A stretch of 64,000 nt of DNA. Origin: Tenodera sinensis. Its lineage: Eukaryota; Arthropoda; Insecta; Mantodea; Mantidae. The stretch covers positions 152,472,705 through 152,536,704 of the forward strand of contig CM060964.1 of the NCBI GenBank assembly GCA_030765045.1, read 5' to 3'. The first letter of the stretch is position 1; each line of letters begins with the position of its first letter. Both the position numbers and the translations under genes were made by a program. Of the stretch, positions 14,621 through 26,111 are shown one piece after another. The notes below the pieces were generated by a model. The model saw nothing but the letters and a program-made list of their open reading frames with translations. It searched no databases and had not been told where the DNA came from.

Positions 14621-15310
14621 TCTTTTAATCTGCTTCATGTACAGGAGTGCCAAAATGTTTTGCTGTGCAAAGAAAAAATCTGATGTGATGCACACTTAAG
14701 TTTCTCTACTCCTTATAATTTCTCAGGTAGTATTCATGTAAAATCTGTTTCATCTATTCCACCTTCACGATAAAATGTTATTTCTACTGTTTATATTCAG
14801 CTGTCACAGCTGCTTTTTGTTTGTCAAGGTAGCATGTCGGTGAAAAAAGAATACAGTCCTCAATTTTCAGACTATTTCTGTCAAATGCGCATATCGCTTG
14901 GCAAGATTTAAATATATCGCATGGAATATTTAGAAAATGATTTAACTTACGGAAAAATTATATTCTCAATTGTGTATTTTAGTTAGCTCTGCGGTTTTCT
15001 TGAAATATACTTTTGTCTATCTCTTATGGTTTCCGTGTTAAATGTAATTTTCTAAATTCATCTTAAGTAAAGATAAGTTCACAGATTACTCCTAGAAATA
15101 GAATATATACATTTTGTATGATATATTAATTTAAAACTTATGCGTTTAGGTAACAATGCGTATTTAAGAAAATAAAAGGCAACGAAAACTCTTCCACGAA
15201 AAGGGTAGTTTAAAAATGGAAGAAGTTCTTGAAAGGCTTCATGTTACATCCTGAAGGCTGCAAAAGTTATACAGTTGGGTATGCATCCGACTTTTCGCTA
15301 TTGTGTGTTG
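14621..15310. other. No gene recognised
   Basis: AT-rich sequence with no recognisable coding, repeat or RNA signature. Confidence 0.5.
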
Positions 15311-15496
15311 TCATATGGTTGGAACAGCATCTGCTTTTAACCATACGCCGCCGAATTTCTCTTTATTAAAATGCGTTGAGCATACTTTAGTTACAGTAAG
15401 CTGAAGGAACAAAATTCTCCCTTCGTATGTTTTAAATACAATTTCTCGCCTTATTTCGCATTTTGGAAAACAGTAAGAGAAAAGTAAAGTTAGCAA
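15311..15496 (-). pseudogene. THAP-type zinc-finger fragment (tentative)
   Basis: The minus frame ends in KVCSTHFNKEKFGGVWLKADAVPTI. The C-x2-H pair, the phenylalanine after it and the LKxDAVPT(I/L) ending are the C-terminal half of a THAP DNA-binding domain. The N-terminal half (first C-x-C pair) is not in this frame. TTGTTCCTTCAG lies before the codons for LTVTKVC and could be an intron acceptor, so this could be a short exon. The frame stops right after VPTI, where THAP proteins usually continue, which favours a relic. THAP domains occur in both host genes and P-type transposons. Confidence 0.45.
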
Positions 15497-17448
15497 GTAT
15501 TACTTACAAAGGCACTGCCGAAGAGGACTTTTAAACAACATATAGTTTTAAACAGTTGAGGAACACGCTTACTCCTTTTTCATTCTCAGTTCAGCTCCAG
15601 TATTTTAAATTTGGGATAACATTCAGCGCATGTTAGCTACAAGTGGAGTTTTAACAACTATACTCAGAAATGAAGCGCAATTGCTTCTTTCATCAATTTC
15701 TCATACCAAAGCACCAACAATAATGTGCCATTTCTATTTAATCTTAGAAAAAGCAGTTCGTTTGTTCTTTACTGTCTGAAACCACTGAAACGTATAAAAA
15801 TATAATGGCAACAACTCCTGAGGAGTATTCTAATGGATACAAGACCCACGAAACCCGCATGTCATTTTGGATTGAATGTTGCCCTCATGCGCAGTGAACC
15901 ATTTATCTTTCCAGTCTGATATTATTCTATGGTGGCAACGGTTCCTCGCCTTGCGTTATGAAGTATTTTCTAGCAAATGTTTAGCTATTTTTGCATTGCG
16001 TGTTTGCAGCACTGTTGTTGCAGCGTATAAGTGTCAGATACATTCAGCGTTGTGATCAAGCGTGTGTCATTGAATCATTAAATGTCAGATGTTGAGGTGT
16101 TAAAATATGTCATTACATGAGCGCTGGCACTGTTAATCAGACATTAAATATATTAATTTTGCTGTAAGGTATTTTATGAACATTTCAGGCAGGCAGTTTT
16201 TATTGGTTTTTAAGTGTAAGACCCACGTGATGTGTTGTCAAAGATGATTTCAAGCAAGTATAAGCGCGGGATTGTAACAGGTTTTGGTTATTAACTACAG
16301 CGATGCAACTATGTGTTTGAAACATTGTTATCATGTTTACAAGTACATTTCTGTCAGGGAACTTAATGGCAGATGGAAGAAGGATGAGGTAGCGGTGGAC
16401 TATCAGCTGATCGGAGAAGAGATAATGGATTGCGGGTATACGGCGAAGAACTGATATGAAATGTTTTACAGAAGGTAGGTGGAGAATGGTGTTCGATTGT
16501 CGAAAGTTCTGTGCCTAATTGGCGCAAGTAAATGTGGTATAAGTTCTTATACTTTGATAATGTGGGGCAAGTATATGACAGCAATGAAAGATTACATGTA
16601 TGTAGTTGGATGTGTTTAATGTAAACATACTTGGGTGAAGATTCCATATAGAGTATGGTCTTGGAATCGCTGTGTAATGCGCATATGCATAATTCCTTTG
16701 TTGCACAAGGTATGCTCATAATTAACTACAACAGTGAAATAAACTGAGGGTCCTAAGCCGCTAAGCGTAGCCGAGGAACGTGTTTAAAAGCCCTTAGGCC
16801 GCAACTGCGAAGCGACGGTTCCGTAACCGAAACATCGGTGTACTTAAAGCCCAGTAATCGCCAACTACTACGTATTAGCTCAGGATTGCTATGCACGTGT
16901 CCTGGAATCCCTATGTAAGGCTTTACCCTCCACCATTCTGTACAGGGTTACCATACGTCATACGGAGCAGTTACCGCTTTTGCTGACGGCCGTGCTTTGG
17001 AAGTTTTCGCAAATGACTTAATAAATATTTTACGGTAATCATAATGGGATGTACTAATTTATTCATATTAATAGTCCAGAATTACCAATTTTGAAGTTAT
17101 GTAATACCAATATGGAAAAGTTGTGATACAAGTTGGGACCTTTGTACATGGTCAACATTGGCATAATGTGATTTTCTTGTGACCCGTTTAAACTATGTCA
17201 ATATACCCTTCCAAACCCCAAATAATCACTTATTAAATCCCGAAATTATGGGACTTTCTGATTTTATTGTAGCTCATATGGCCATGGAGGAATGGTGGCC
17301 AGACGCAAAAGCCCTGCTTATGCCTAAGGTGCTGTTAGTTATTAATTGTTAATATTACAGCTTTATATGAAAGGCTTATGCTGAAATCTGTAATGTTGCG
17401 AAGATCCTTGGAAGATCATGAAAAGTAACTGTGTATTGCAACTTCATT
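15497..17448. other. No gene; GC-richer patch at 16740-16990
   Basis: Short frames only, none with recognisable motifs. The patch around 16740-16990 is GC-richer and includes CGACGGTTCCGTAACCG, a near-palindrome, followed by GAAACATCGGTG. It could be a fragment of a repeat that I cannot name. Confidence 0.4.
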
Positions 17449-17456
17449 CTTTACGC

Positions 17457-17669
17457 CAGTGGTGCCCAACCTTGACTCTTAATGAGCTAATGTCACTGTG
17501 TTGCTCTGCGTCACCTTTGTTTTGTGCATAAAGCACTTCCTCTTCACTCATTCAGGTAACCAAGCATTAGAGAGATTGGTTTTTGAGTCCCGTGAATGTA
17601 ATAGCTCAGCAAAATGTAGGTGGAGGTAAAGCTGCCCTCCCCTCTTTCACATAAGGTTGGACATCACTG
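17457..17669. mobile_element. Small hAT-type MITE
   Basis: Left end CAGTGGTGCCCAACCTTGAC and, in reverse complement, right end CAGTGATGTCCAACCTTATG form hAT-style inverted repeats 213 bp apart. The flanking 8-mers CTTTACGC (17449-17456) and CTATACCC (17670-17677) agree at six of eight positions. There is no coding capacity. Confidence 0.6.
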
Positions 17670-17677
17670 CTATACCC

Positions 17678-20249
17678 TATTTGATGACCCACTAAAAGCC
17701 AGCAGAGTCAAAGGTTATGTTAGAGCACTGCTGCCCAAGGCGGCATCCGAGATGTATTTTTGTGGTGCCATTCATAAGCCAATTTTTACTCTGACCATTT
17801 CTAATATTCAAATTTTAAGACAAAACTATTTCCTTTAGAATATCTTCCCAGTACACACCCATGAAATATGTTTTTGTACACCTAAAGCTGTATTCATTAT
17901 TTCCCTAAGCAGTGCCTTCCCTTTCTCCTCTCAAAAGGAGGGTACTTGCCCTAACACGGTTGTGATGGCACCTGCGCTACCTTAGGTATGAGTTAAATAT
18001 GCCTGAGCACATTAAAAAAATTGGAGAGCACTATGTTAGAGTTTCTACATATGACTAACAAGCTCCATCGTTTCATGAAGGACTGTGGCAGAATGTGTAC
18101 TTCTGCATGTTTTAAGCATATGTCAGCTTTTCATGATGTGTCTAGGATCTTTGCAAAATTACTGTTTCAGTAAAATCCTGCAGTATGTTTAATTTACAAA
18201 GGCAACACATTTTAAAATATTTAAAATAAATAAAAGGTTTCTGTAGTTTACAGAATTACAGTAAATATTTAGAAGCTCGGTTGTTGCCAAAATTGCCTCG
18301 GATATTACATATTCAGGACAGCTCTAAGATCTAAGTGTGGCTGTGCTTAGATATTTTTAGTTAAGTGTTAAAAAGAAAGGAATTTTCAGTAAAAGGCTTG
18401 AGATGTCAAGCACTGACGTATGGTGCAGAATGTTTTAAATTTTATTGTACACTTATGTATATTATTCACTCACTTCTTAAAATTTCTTAGGGTGCTCCAC
18501 ATCAGCCTTGAGTGAACAAAAATTGGGATAAGTGCAGATTAGGGAAAGCACAATGTCTGTGCATTACCAATACTTGTCAGTTCAGTTTGGGTCTAGATTC
18601 TTTTCCATGAAATTGGAGCTTCTTCCTCCTCTCAGAAACCCTTGCATGATATGCCTGTAAGAATTCAAGCAATCCAGATTATTACTCCTATGTGAAGAAT
18701 GCTGTGTGTGCATGTACAGCTGCTTTCAATAGCTTAGCCAAAAAATATGTTATTGCTAAGGTAACAAATGTGAAAATTATAGTGAAAATTATAGACATTG
18801 GAGAGAATTATTTAAATTGATCATAGATGACAGGTAATGGATTGTTAGGAACAATGTTGGTCTGCAGTCAGTGATTAGATTTGCCTTACCCAAAATTACC
18901 AATTAGTATGTTGTATCATGCTTTGTTCCGAGTCTACCTTCCCTAATGGTTTCACGCTCTGGCTGGTAGAAAGCACTATTTGCTATGTTGACGGAACTTC
19001 CATATGAACAATATGGGAGTTCCAGTTCCACCAACATCTGCATGTACAACACCAAGGAAAAACTCATGAGGCAAGCGGAGGCCACAAATTGAGTGTCCTC
19101 TTTTAGAGATTTACATAAGGTTAAATTAAGGGTTAATAGTTTGTGTATGTTGGGATTTCAAATATTGCAATTTTCACTGATTATATTATATATGGATTGG
19201 TACTTTCTTCTGTACATGTAAAGTATTAATAGCATGGAGTTCTTTGTTCAAAAAGGGAGGGCAGGTGGATAAGAGGCTTCTCGCGTGTTCACATCTACTC
19301 TTAAAATCGATGAATATGCATTTTTGTTCCTTAAACATTCCTAGAGTATTTCATTCAGAAGGTATACAATAGAACGTCATCACTGTACCATGCATGATTA
19401 TATTATTCTCTGTGTGTGTGCATATGCCCTTGCATACATGTGTGTCAGTGAAAGAGAGATGGAGATAGAGATATTACTCCAATTAATAGCATGCAGTCTG
19501 TGTTAGGAAATACCATAGGTACATTTTTTAATAAATAGGTATCATCATCATTATAATAGCAATCTCTGAGCTACCCAGATTATGAATATCTGCTCATGTG
19601 ATGTCTGACATGTGCAACCCCAGTGAGAAGTAAAATTTATAGATGTTGCAAAATTTGATGGCAGGTGGCTCAATACTAAATTGAATCATAGCCTTGCCAT
19701 GCCTTGCTGTGTTGTTTAATTAAACACGCTGTGACATCATGCTGTAAAACTAGAGATATAAATATCATTTGCACCCACAAAACTTATTTGCACAACAGGA
19801 AAAAGAATAGTAATAGTCCGCTATCAACCACCATTAAATTTTGCAGCTACCATACGTGTGGCTATGGCTGTAATGGTGATTGGCATGCTCTTAGGAATGA
19901 CGAATAAGATTTTATTATGCACAGCCCAGTGAATAAGTTATTTGCGGCATTGTAGAGAAATAGTAAAGCTAATATATATCGTATGTCACACCTGGTGGAG
20001 ATACTGGTAGATCTAAGAAATTAGTGGGACACCAAGAGCAATGGTAATACATATAAATGTATGTATCATAAATTATTATAGCCTTTCAGATAATAGTATT
20101 AACTTGAAGAGCTTTAGTTGACATGTTTTATCTTGGATATAAGCAGTTGAACACTTCGTGGACAATTTTAACCCATGCACAGTATGCAATTTTCACAATC
20201 TAGGTGGACAAAAGTCAATTTATAACTACTTTAGAGTGACAGATCTGAG
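17678..20249. other. No gene recognised
   Basis: About 2.5 kb of AT-rich unique-looking sequence. Short frames at 17620, 18903 and 19704 have no family motif. A short TG/GAGA-rich stretch occurs near 19410-19470. Confidence 0.5.
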
Positions 20250-21480
20250 TCACATAATTTGTTTAGAACTGTATTATGGATGTAGCGAGGTATGCAGTTA
20301 ATCGAGACAGAAATGAGAGCTGTTAGAACAGGGTAAACATAGTCTAATCTCTTACCAGCCTCACGCTTCATTGCAGTTGAAGGAAAGTGCACGTTGTATC
20401 AAGCTGAATAAGTGATGCCAAATACCTGCAGGTTTTTGGTATGGTCTATTCAGTAATACATGCATTTATTGTTTCTTTCCATCGATTTCGGCTTGACAGG
20501 TGCTAAAATTGTATGATGCATGTGAATACTTTTTTTAATTTTTTTCAAAATGTAAGTAGAGTTTTAATAAAGAGGGTCATGTGGGGTTGTCACGATATTT
20601 TAACAGTATATTAAGTGATTATTTTGCAACAAACCATTGTTTGGTTAGCTGTGCATACTTGCGCACTTATTCAAAATAAATTATTTTTAGTGGTGCGGTC
20701 CGTGGTTGGAAAACAGAAAAGGGATGCGGAATGAAGAAATGCTTAGTCATACTATAGTGTTTCAGTCCTGGAAAATTGTCCACATGATATAGAAATTGTT
20801 ATTAAAAGTACAATTAAAGACCTTTTGTCAAGTATTCAATCACCACTGGTCAAAATTCAGTAGGCACTGCGGTAGATTTTACAAACATTTTCATGGTGGC
20901 TTGACAATGAGCTTACATTTCCTGAAGCAATATATAATTATATAAGTGCCACTTCAGTAGCTGGTAAAGGTTGACTAAGGAAGTCATTCAGTGACAGTAG
21001 TGCCAAAAGCAAAAGGAGGAAAGTCCAGGAATTGCTGTCAAGTCCCAAAGAGCGGTGTAGCAAATTGCCTGGTAGTGGTACAAATAATGATGGAAACACA
21101 GCAAGAAGATTCTTCCCAAACACCAATCAGAGTGCTTCAATCACATAAATAAGTGAAGCTCTAATTCAGAGATTTGGTGTTATTTTAGAAACAGTAGCAA
21201 ATCTTGTTTAATCTGATCCACTCATTTCATTGCCATGGAAGCTTCCTGTAAAGAAGCCCCCCATTTCACAGTTCAACTGTATCGGAAACTCCAGCCACAA
21301 CTCTGAACTCCTGTTCTAGTGATACAGGCAACAGTGATTAGGTATGTATATGTCCTATGATTGTAAATACACTGGGATTTAATACAAAAATTACCTGTTT
21401 GTAAATAATATATCTTGTAAGTTGCACAAGAAAATTGGATTTGCAGGTAAAACAACTCAGTTCTGTTCTTAAAAAAATTG
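20250..21480. repeat. Duplicated segment, copy A
   Basis: Matches 25055-29770 block by block in the same order and orientation. Landmarks are GATGTAGCGAGGTATGCAGTT (A) and GATGTAGAGAGTTATGCAGTT (B); GTGCATACTTGCGCACTT and TTGCATACTGCTGCACTT; GACAATGAGCTTACATTTCC and GAGAATGAGCTTAC; CTGGTAGTGGTACAAATAA and CTGGTAGTGGTACAAGTAA; and CAGTGATTAGGTATGT and CAGTGATTAGATACGT. Copy A lacks the SINE and mariner insertions that split copy B, so it shows the older arrangement. No protein is recognised inside. It may be a transposon family or a local duplication. Confidence 0.75.
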
Positions 21481-21544
21481 TACAGTCATAAGGAGTAAAT
21501 ACAAAATAAAATCAGTGTCTTTTTAGAGGTTGGATTGGGTGCTG

Positions 21545-21750
21545 CCAGAAAAAACAACTTTTAACTGTCACCTAACCAGAGTTTATAGAATGGGTTGGTG
21601 ATGTGAGGACACTAAATTTGAAGCCTACTGCAAAGTGTGCAGAAAGAAGTTTAAACTCTAATATGGGGTGGTAGGCATTACATTTGCATGGAAATGAACA
21701 AGACATTCAAGTTCAGAGTAATAAATCAACACACGATCATTGACGTTTGT
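21545..21750 (+). pseudogene. BED/CCHH-like zinc-finger scrap of a transposase
   Basis: Frames here give NCHLTRVY, then KFEAYCKVCRKKFKL, then a region ending in a His-rich stretch (LHLHGNE). The C-x2-C pair with a following YGG-like turn resembles the N-terminal zinc finger of hAT-related proteins. Several frameshifts are needed to follow it. Confidence 0.35.
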
Positions 21751-21845
21751 ATTAAACCTAGTGCTAGTTCAACATACCAAGAATTATAAGCATTTCATAT
21801 GAATCTCTTGCTTATGCTGCTGTCAAACTTAGTGCTAGTTCAATA

Positions 21846-21925
21846 GTAGCTTTATTGGCATGTAAATGAGCACTTGTGGGACAAACTTCCGGCATGCCAG
21901 TGGTACTGATCCTGGTGCAGCACTA
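21846..21925 (+). repeat. SINE-A body fragment
   Basis: TTTATTGGCATGTAAATGAG, then GTGGGACAAACTTCCGGCAT and GCCAGTGGTACTGAT match the SINE-A body. The head and tail are absent. It adjoins an unidentified repeat at about 21930-22120. Confidence 0.6.
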
Positions 21926-22118
21926 AATCCAGGGCTGGACCGGATATGGACACAAATCAAAACTTAGCAAAACTACCATCATTTCTAAATCTACCAACTA
22001 TTGGGACTGCTCCATTAAAGAAGCTATCAAGCACAAATCTAATATCAACAGAGATAACGGCTTGTTGGTGAACAGCATTTGGGACTCGGTGCTCATTGAA
22101 CACACTGGAAGCTTTGTC

Positions 22119-22200
22119 AGCCTTATGAGCTGGTGCAGAGTTTCACAATATTACATAACCCTGGGTTTTTCAACAAGGCCCTGCACCAGCTCATAAGGCT
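22119..22200. repeat. Perfect 20-bp inverted repeat in a mariner relic
   Basis: AGCCTTATGAGCTGGTGCAG at 22119-22138 is the exact reverse complement of 22181-22200, with a 42-bp spacer. The right arm encodes the APAHKA motif of the mariner transposase at 22168-22500, so the left arm is a piece of the same coding sequence in inverted orientation. Confidence 0.85.
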
Positions 22201-22500
22201 AAGCATGTGTAACAGTGACTTAAGGACAATGTTCTCCAGTTTATAATGCACCAAGATTGATCATGGGGAAGTCCGGAACTGAATCTACTGGGTTACCAAC
22301 TATGGGACATAATTGAGAGTAAAGCTTACATGACATGACACAGAAATCTGGAGGCTCTAAAATGATATTTGAAGTGAACAGTGCAGAATTTGGAAGTAAA
22401 TATCATACGTGCTGCTAAAGATGATTGACCGTTCCATTTGAAAGCCTGTGTGAATCCCAAAGGAGGACTTTTGAAGTGTTGCCAGGTATTTGGTAGAGAA
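22168..22500 (+). pseudogene. Mariner-like transposase, C-terminal third
   Basis: FQQGPAPAHKAK (the usual D of FQQD is G) marks the second catalytic block. A degraded SPDLNPLDY block follows (SPELNLLGYQLWDIIESKAY), where the third catalytic position reads E or G. Then come HRNLEALK and the end KDDWPFHLKACVNPKGGLLK. Stops interrupt it in several places. The first catalytic aspartate region and the DNA-binding domain are absent. Confidence 0.7.
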
Positions 22501-22559
22501 AATCCTCCTATAGGCCTTCAAAATTCCTTTTCTGCTTATAAAACTTAACTTAGTTGACT

Positions 22560-23530
22560 TATTCTCATACAAGACTGTAACTCATGCAGAATACGTTGTT
22601 GTTTCGAACTTCTTGAAAAGTACAAACAAATTATATGTAGCAGTGACTCAACATATTTGGGAAGACATTTTGATGAAGCACTAGCAACCAAATAAGAGAA
22701 TGGCAAATACAACCAAAAACAATTTCATCATTTTCCTTTAGAAAACAAGATACATAAGAATCGTGCTCACCCATCATGACATTGGCATTATCGCCACAGT
22801 AACCAACAATGTTTTCAATACATACACAGACCATGCTTTGATAGACAGTGTTTGAACACACAAAAGAGATTCTCAGCTGTAGCATCTTTAATTTGAACAT
22901 AGTGTAAGAGAAGACAATCACATGAAAGTCGCTAATACACTTTGTGATAATGCATAGATTTTTAGCAGTTCTGCACTTTCATCACTCAAAATTGAAAATA
23001 CTTTTCCTTTCAAGGATTCATTTTCTTTTCCTCTACAACCCTGCTGATCACATTGGTAATGAGACACTTAATTTTTGTTAGTTTTAAGTCTCGTACCACA
23101 CGCAATGGTTGAATCTGGCAGTACACTATGACGTATTCACTGAGGTGATCCATGCTCAATTATATCTAATACAAATTTAAGTTCTGCTGTTTTAGCAATT
23201 AGTTTATCTTCAACTGGTTTTCTCACTTATTTTTGGGATGCTTTTTATCTGTAATATATTTTTCTGGTGTAAAGACGTCTTACTATGTTTATCTAGTTTA
23301 CTTTTCCCTGTCTGGAATTCCTTTTGAAACACATGTGTTTAGGTTTTAAAGGGATCATTACATTTACTGAGCCAACCCTTAAATTTTGGGTCCTCTAAAC
23401 AGGCGTTGATAAAAATTTTGTCCCTGTCAGGATTTTTCAGCTTTAACAAGTTCTCCTCTTCTTTCCCGTGTCTTTTTTTTAGTATTGGGCCCTTCTGAGT
23501 CACTCATTAGCATGAAAGTGTTACCATGTG
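22560..23530 (-). pseudogene. hAT-related protein pseudogene
   Basis: On the minus strand, frames give in order KKSIPKISEKPVEDKLIAKT-like text, AELKFVLDIIEHGS, PDSTIACGTRLKTNK, LKGKVFSILSDESAELLK, then CIENIVGYCGDNANVMMGEH and VFGCICHSLIWLL (22921-22631), and KFETTTYSA downstream. The DESAE block and the NIVGYCGDNANVM plus CxCHSL blocks match the order in hAT-like and zinc-finger-fused transposase-derived proteins. Stops and frameshifts are frequent. The family name is uncertain. Confidence 0.6.
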
Positions 23531-23929
23531 AATTTTACTTGAAAAATGTCTTAATTTCCAGGGAATTTCCTCTTTCCCTTTCAAGTGGAAAACTATATCG
23601 AGGGAAAAATCCCTCATCTTGGCAACACTGATTTTGAGTAACTCTCTGTTCTTTGTATTCACTGTATTATAGTTAATAAATGGCAAGAAAATATTTTGGA
23701 TAGTGTCATTCTTTGTTGTGCTACTCACGTTTATAGTTGTGGCAGAACTTATGGTATGACTAAGTACATGTTTGAAGAAAAGGCTATCTGCTCATACACC
23801 CATAACAGAAAGTATTCATACACTCCTTCAAAGAATTCTACCAGTGAAACTAATCGGGAGAAAATTGTAATTTTTATATGATTAGTTGTGGCAAATTTCA
23901 ATAGTTTGCATTTAATGTATTTTATAATA

Positions 23930-23965
23930 CACTGGTGTGCAAAACCTAAGGACAAAAGTACTACT
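23930..23965 (+). repeat. Tc1-like terminal inverted repeat, single end (tentative)
   Basis: CACTGGTGTGCAAAACCTAA follows a TA dinucleotide at 23928-23929 and resembles the outer ends of insect Tc1-type elements. I could not pair it with a second end. Confidence 0.35.
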
Positions 23966-24012
23966 CACCCGTCCTGTGAGCCTGTCTGCATCCTCTGTGC
24001 TCATGGCCGTCT

Positions 24013-24283
24013 GCCATCATAAAAAGGCGCAGATGAAACCATACAACATTTGAAAACTACTTTTGAAGGCTTTACTTACCAACATCATGAAAGGAAATGC
24101 TGAAACTGGCCACTGTTGTTGTCCATACATTTTTGTCACCTCTTTAAGAAACTATCCATCACTTGCTGTAGTTCATGTTGAGAAATGCTGGCAATTTCTT
24201 GGCAGATATTTTGTTTTAGTTCTTCCAGGGTGTGTGGTTTGTGTTGTACACTTTGTTTTAAGTTACCCCAGAGATAGAAATCA
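24013..24283 (-). pseudogene. Mariner-like transposase 3' end, left arm of an inverted pair
   Basis: The minus strand encodes DFYLWGNLKQSV, HTLEELKQNICQEIASIS and QHELQQVMDSFLKR, the C-terminus of a mariner-type transposase (DFYLWGxLK holds the third catalytic region), followed by KCMDNNSGQFQH and a 3' UTR. It is the diverged mirror copy of 24633-24891. Confidence 0.75.
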
Positions 24284-24492
24284 CTTATTGGAGCTTTGAG
24301 AAATCTTTCTCTGCTAATGGCGCACCATACACCAGTTTTTTTCATCATGAAGGGGTACTTCATGAGCAACATTAGGTTCTTGATACATAGGGCCAATTTC
24401 GTCTTCTAGTCATCAGTTGATGCCTGTACATACGTGAATACAATTTTGCCACCCTCCTTTTTCTTTTTTAAGAGAATTAACAGACAGGAAGC

Positions 24493-24891
24493 ATGATTTT
24501 GCTTTTTTTTTTCAACAAGACTGCATCAGCTCATACGGCCAAACTTTTGATGACAATAATTGAAAGTGTGTTTCAGGACAGAATTATTAGTAGAGATTTG
24601 TGGCCCCTTCAGTTCCTGGACCTAGCCCCCTGCAATTTCTATCTCTGGGGTAACTTAAAACCAAGTGTACAATAGAAACTCGCACACTCTGGAGGAATTA
24701 AAATATCCATCAGGAAATTGCCAACATGAACTACAGCAAGTGATGAATAGTTTACTAAAGAGGTGCCAAAATGTATGGACAACGACAATGGCCAGTTTCA
24801 GCATCGCCTTTCATAAATTGGTAAGTAAAACCTTTAAAAGAAGTTTTAAAAATGTTGTATGGTTTCACCCTTGCCTTTCTATGATAGTGGC
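24493..24891 (+). pseudogene. Mariner-like transposase 3' half, right arm of an inverted pair
   Basis: The plus strand reads a degraded QQD motif (FNKTASAHTAK; the alternative frame reads FFQQDC), ESVFQDRIISRDLWP, then DLAPCNFYLWGNLK, where the third catalytic Asp of PCDFYLWG is Asn. After a frameshift it reads HTLEELK and HELQQVMNSLLKRCQNVW. From about 24633 to 24891 it is the reverse complement, with modest divergence, of 24013-24283, including the 3' UTR. Missing and mutated catalytic positions make it inactive. Confidence 0.75.
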
Positions 24892-25737
24892 AACAGCAAC
24901 AAGTGCCGAGGAAGTGGACAGACAGAACACCCCACAGCCCATTCAGAAGATTTTTGCTCTTCCGGTATTATTAGATTCTTCGCTGTATGAATTATCCAAG
25001 GCTACCTACATTGTGATGTTTTCATAATTTAGATGAACAAATACATACTTTTTAGTAAAATAATTAGTTTTTTGCTGTACAGTAGATGTAGAGAGTTATG
25101 CAGTTTGCTTCAGAGACAGATACGAAAGCAATTAGAACAGGACAAACATTGCACCGTCCAACACCACCCTCAGCCTTGACTCCAGTAGTAGGAGAGGGAT
25201 TGTATGAAGAAGAACTGACATAGAATTTATGCAATTTTCTGTTCTTCAGCATGGCATCTGTTTTGCCAGATATGCTTTATGTAATAGAAACATACCTTTT
25301 TGTCATTCCAGTTTCACATCACTGATGTTAAAATCGCATGATAAAGATAACCTCGCCTTTCAATTATTTTAAAAACATAAGTAGTGTGGTGATACAGGAT
25401 CACCAAGATATTTTATTCATGTATGATTATTTGTGCAGTGAATCAGTTTGGTAACTTTGCATACTGCTGCACTTCCACAAAATTATTTTCAGTGGCACAC
25501 CCCATTGTAACTTGGTGAAACTTTTCATTGTGCTGTTGAAGGGAAAGAAAGAGATGCAAACTGAAGAATTCCTTAATCATCCTATTAGTGCTTAAGGTCT
25601 AGAAGATTGTCTGTGTGACATCAGAATTCATATTAAAACTAAAGTTAAATTTTATTGTTAATTGCTACCCGTCAAGATGTAATGGCCATTTTGATAGATT
25701 TCTGAAAGCATATTGAAGTGGCTTGAGAATGAGCTTA

Positions 25738-26111
25738 CGGGTGGCACCATGGCCAAGCGGTTAGAGCATTCGCCTACCACCTTGGCGGCCTGGGTTCGAC
25801 CCCAGGGACCAGCATGTGGTATTCATGCTGGATGAAGAGGCGTCAGGACGGGTTTTCTCCAAATTCTCCAGTTTCCCCTGCCACACATTCCATCAATTGC
25901 TCCATCATCACCTTTACAATCATCGGTTTCGCCTGCATTTCATATCACTCTTCCTCACTGTCATACCAGATGCTTGGCTGACCACCTGCTTCTTGGTCTT
26001 CACTCTGTTTGGTTCATAGGTTCCTGTACTCGCCAAAAGGCATGTGACCCTAGGCACTGGCTTGTAAGTCCTACATAAGGGGAGGGTAATCAGGTAAAGA
26101 AAGAAAGAGCG
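25738..26111 (+). mobile_element. SINE-B (tRNA-derived), full copy
   Basis: The head has A box TGGCCAAGCGGTTAGAGC and B box GGGTTCGACCCC, typical of tRNA-derived promoters. The body has TTCTCCAGTTTCCCCTGCCA, and the tail has AAAGAAAGAAAGAGCG. An 8-bp duplication, TGAGCTTA, brackets it at 25730-25737 and 26112-26119. The copy A sequence GAGCTTACATTTCC at the same site has no insertion, giving an empty-site comparison. The window's first and last bases carry pieces of the same family. Confidence 0.88.

Noticed and set aside
25743..25815. Functional tRNA gene
   Set aside because: The A and B boxes are good, but the sequence continues into a SINE body with target duplications.
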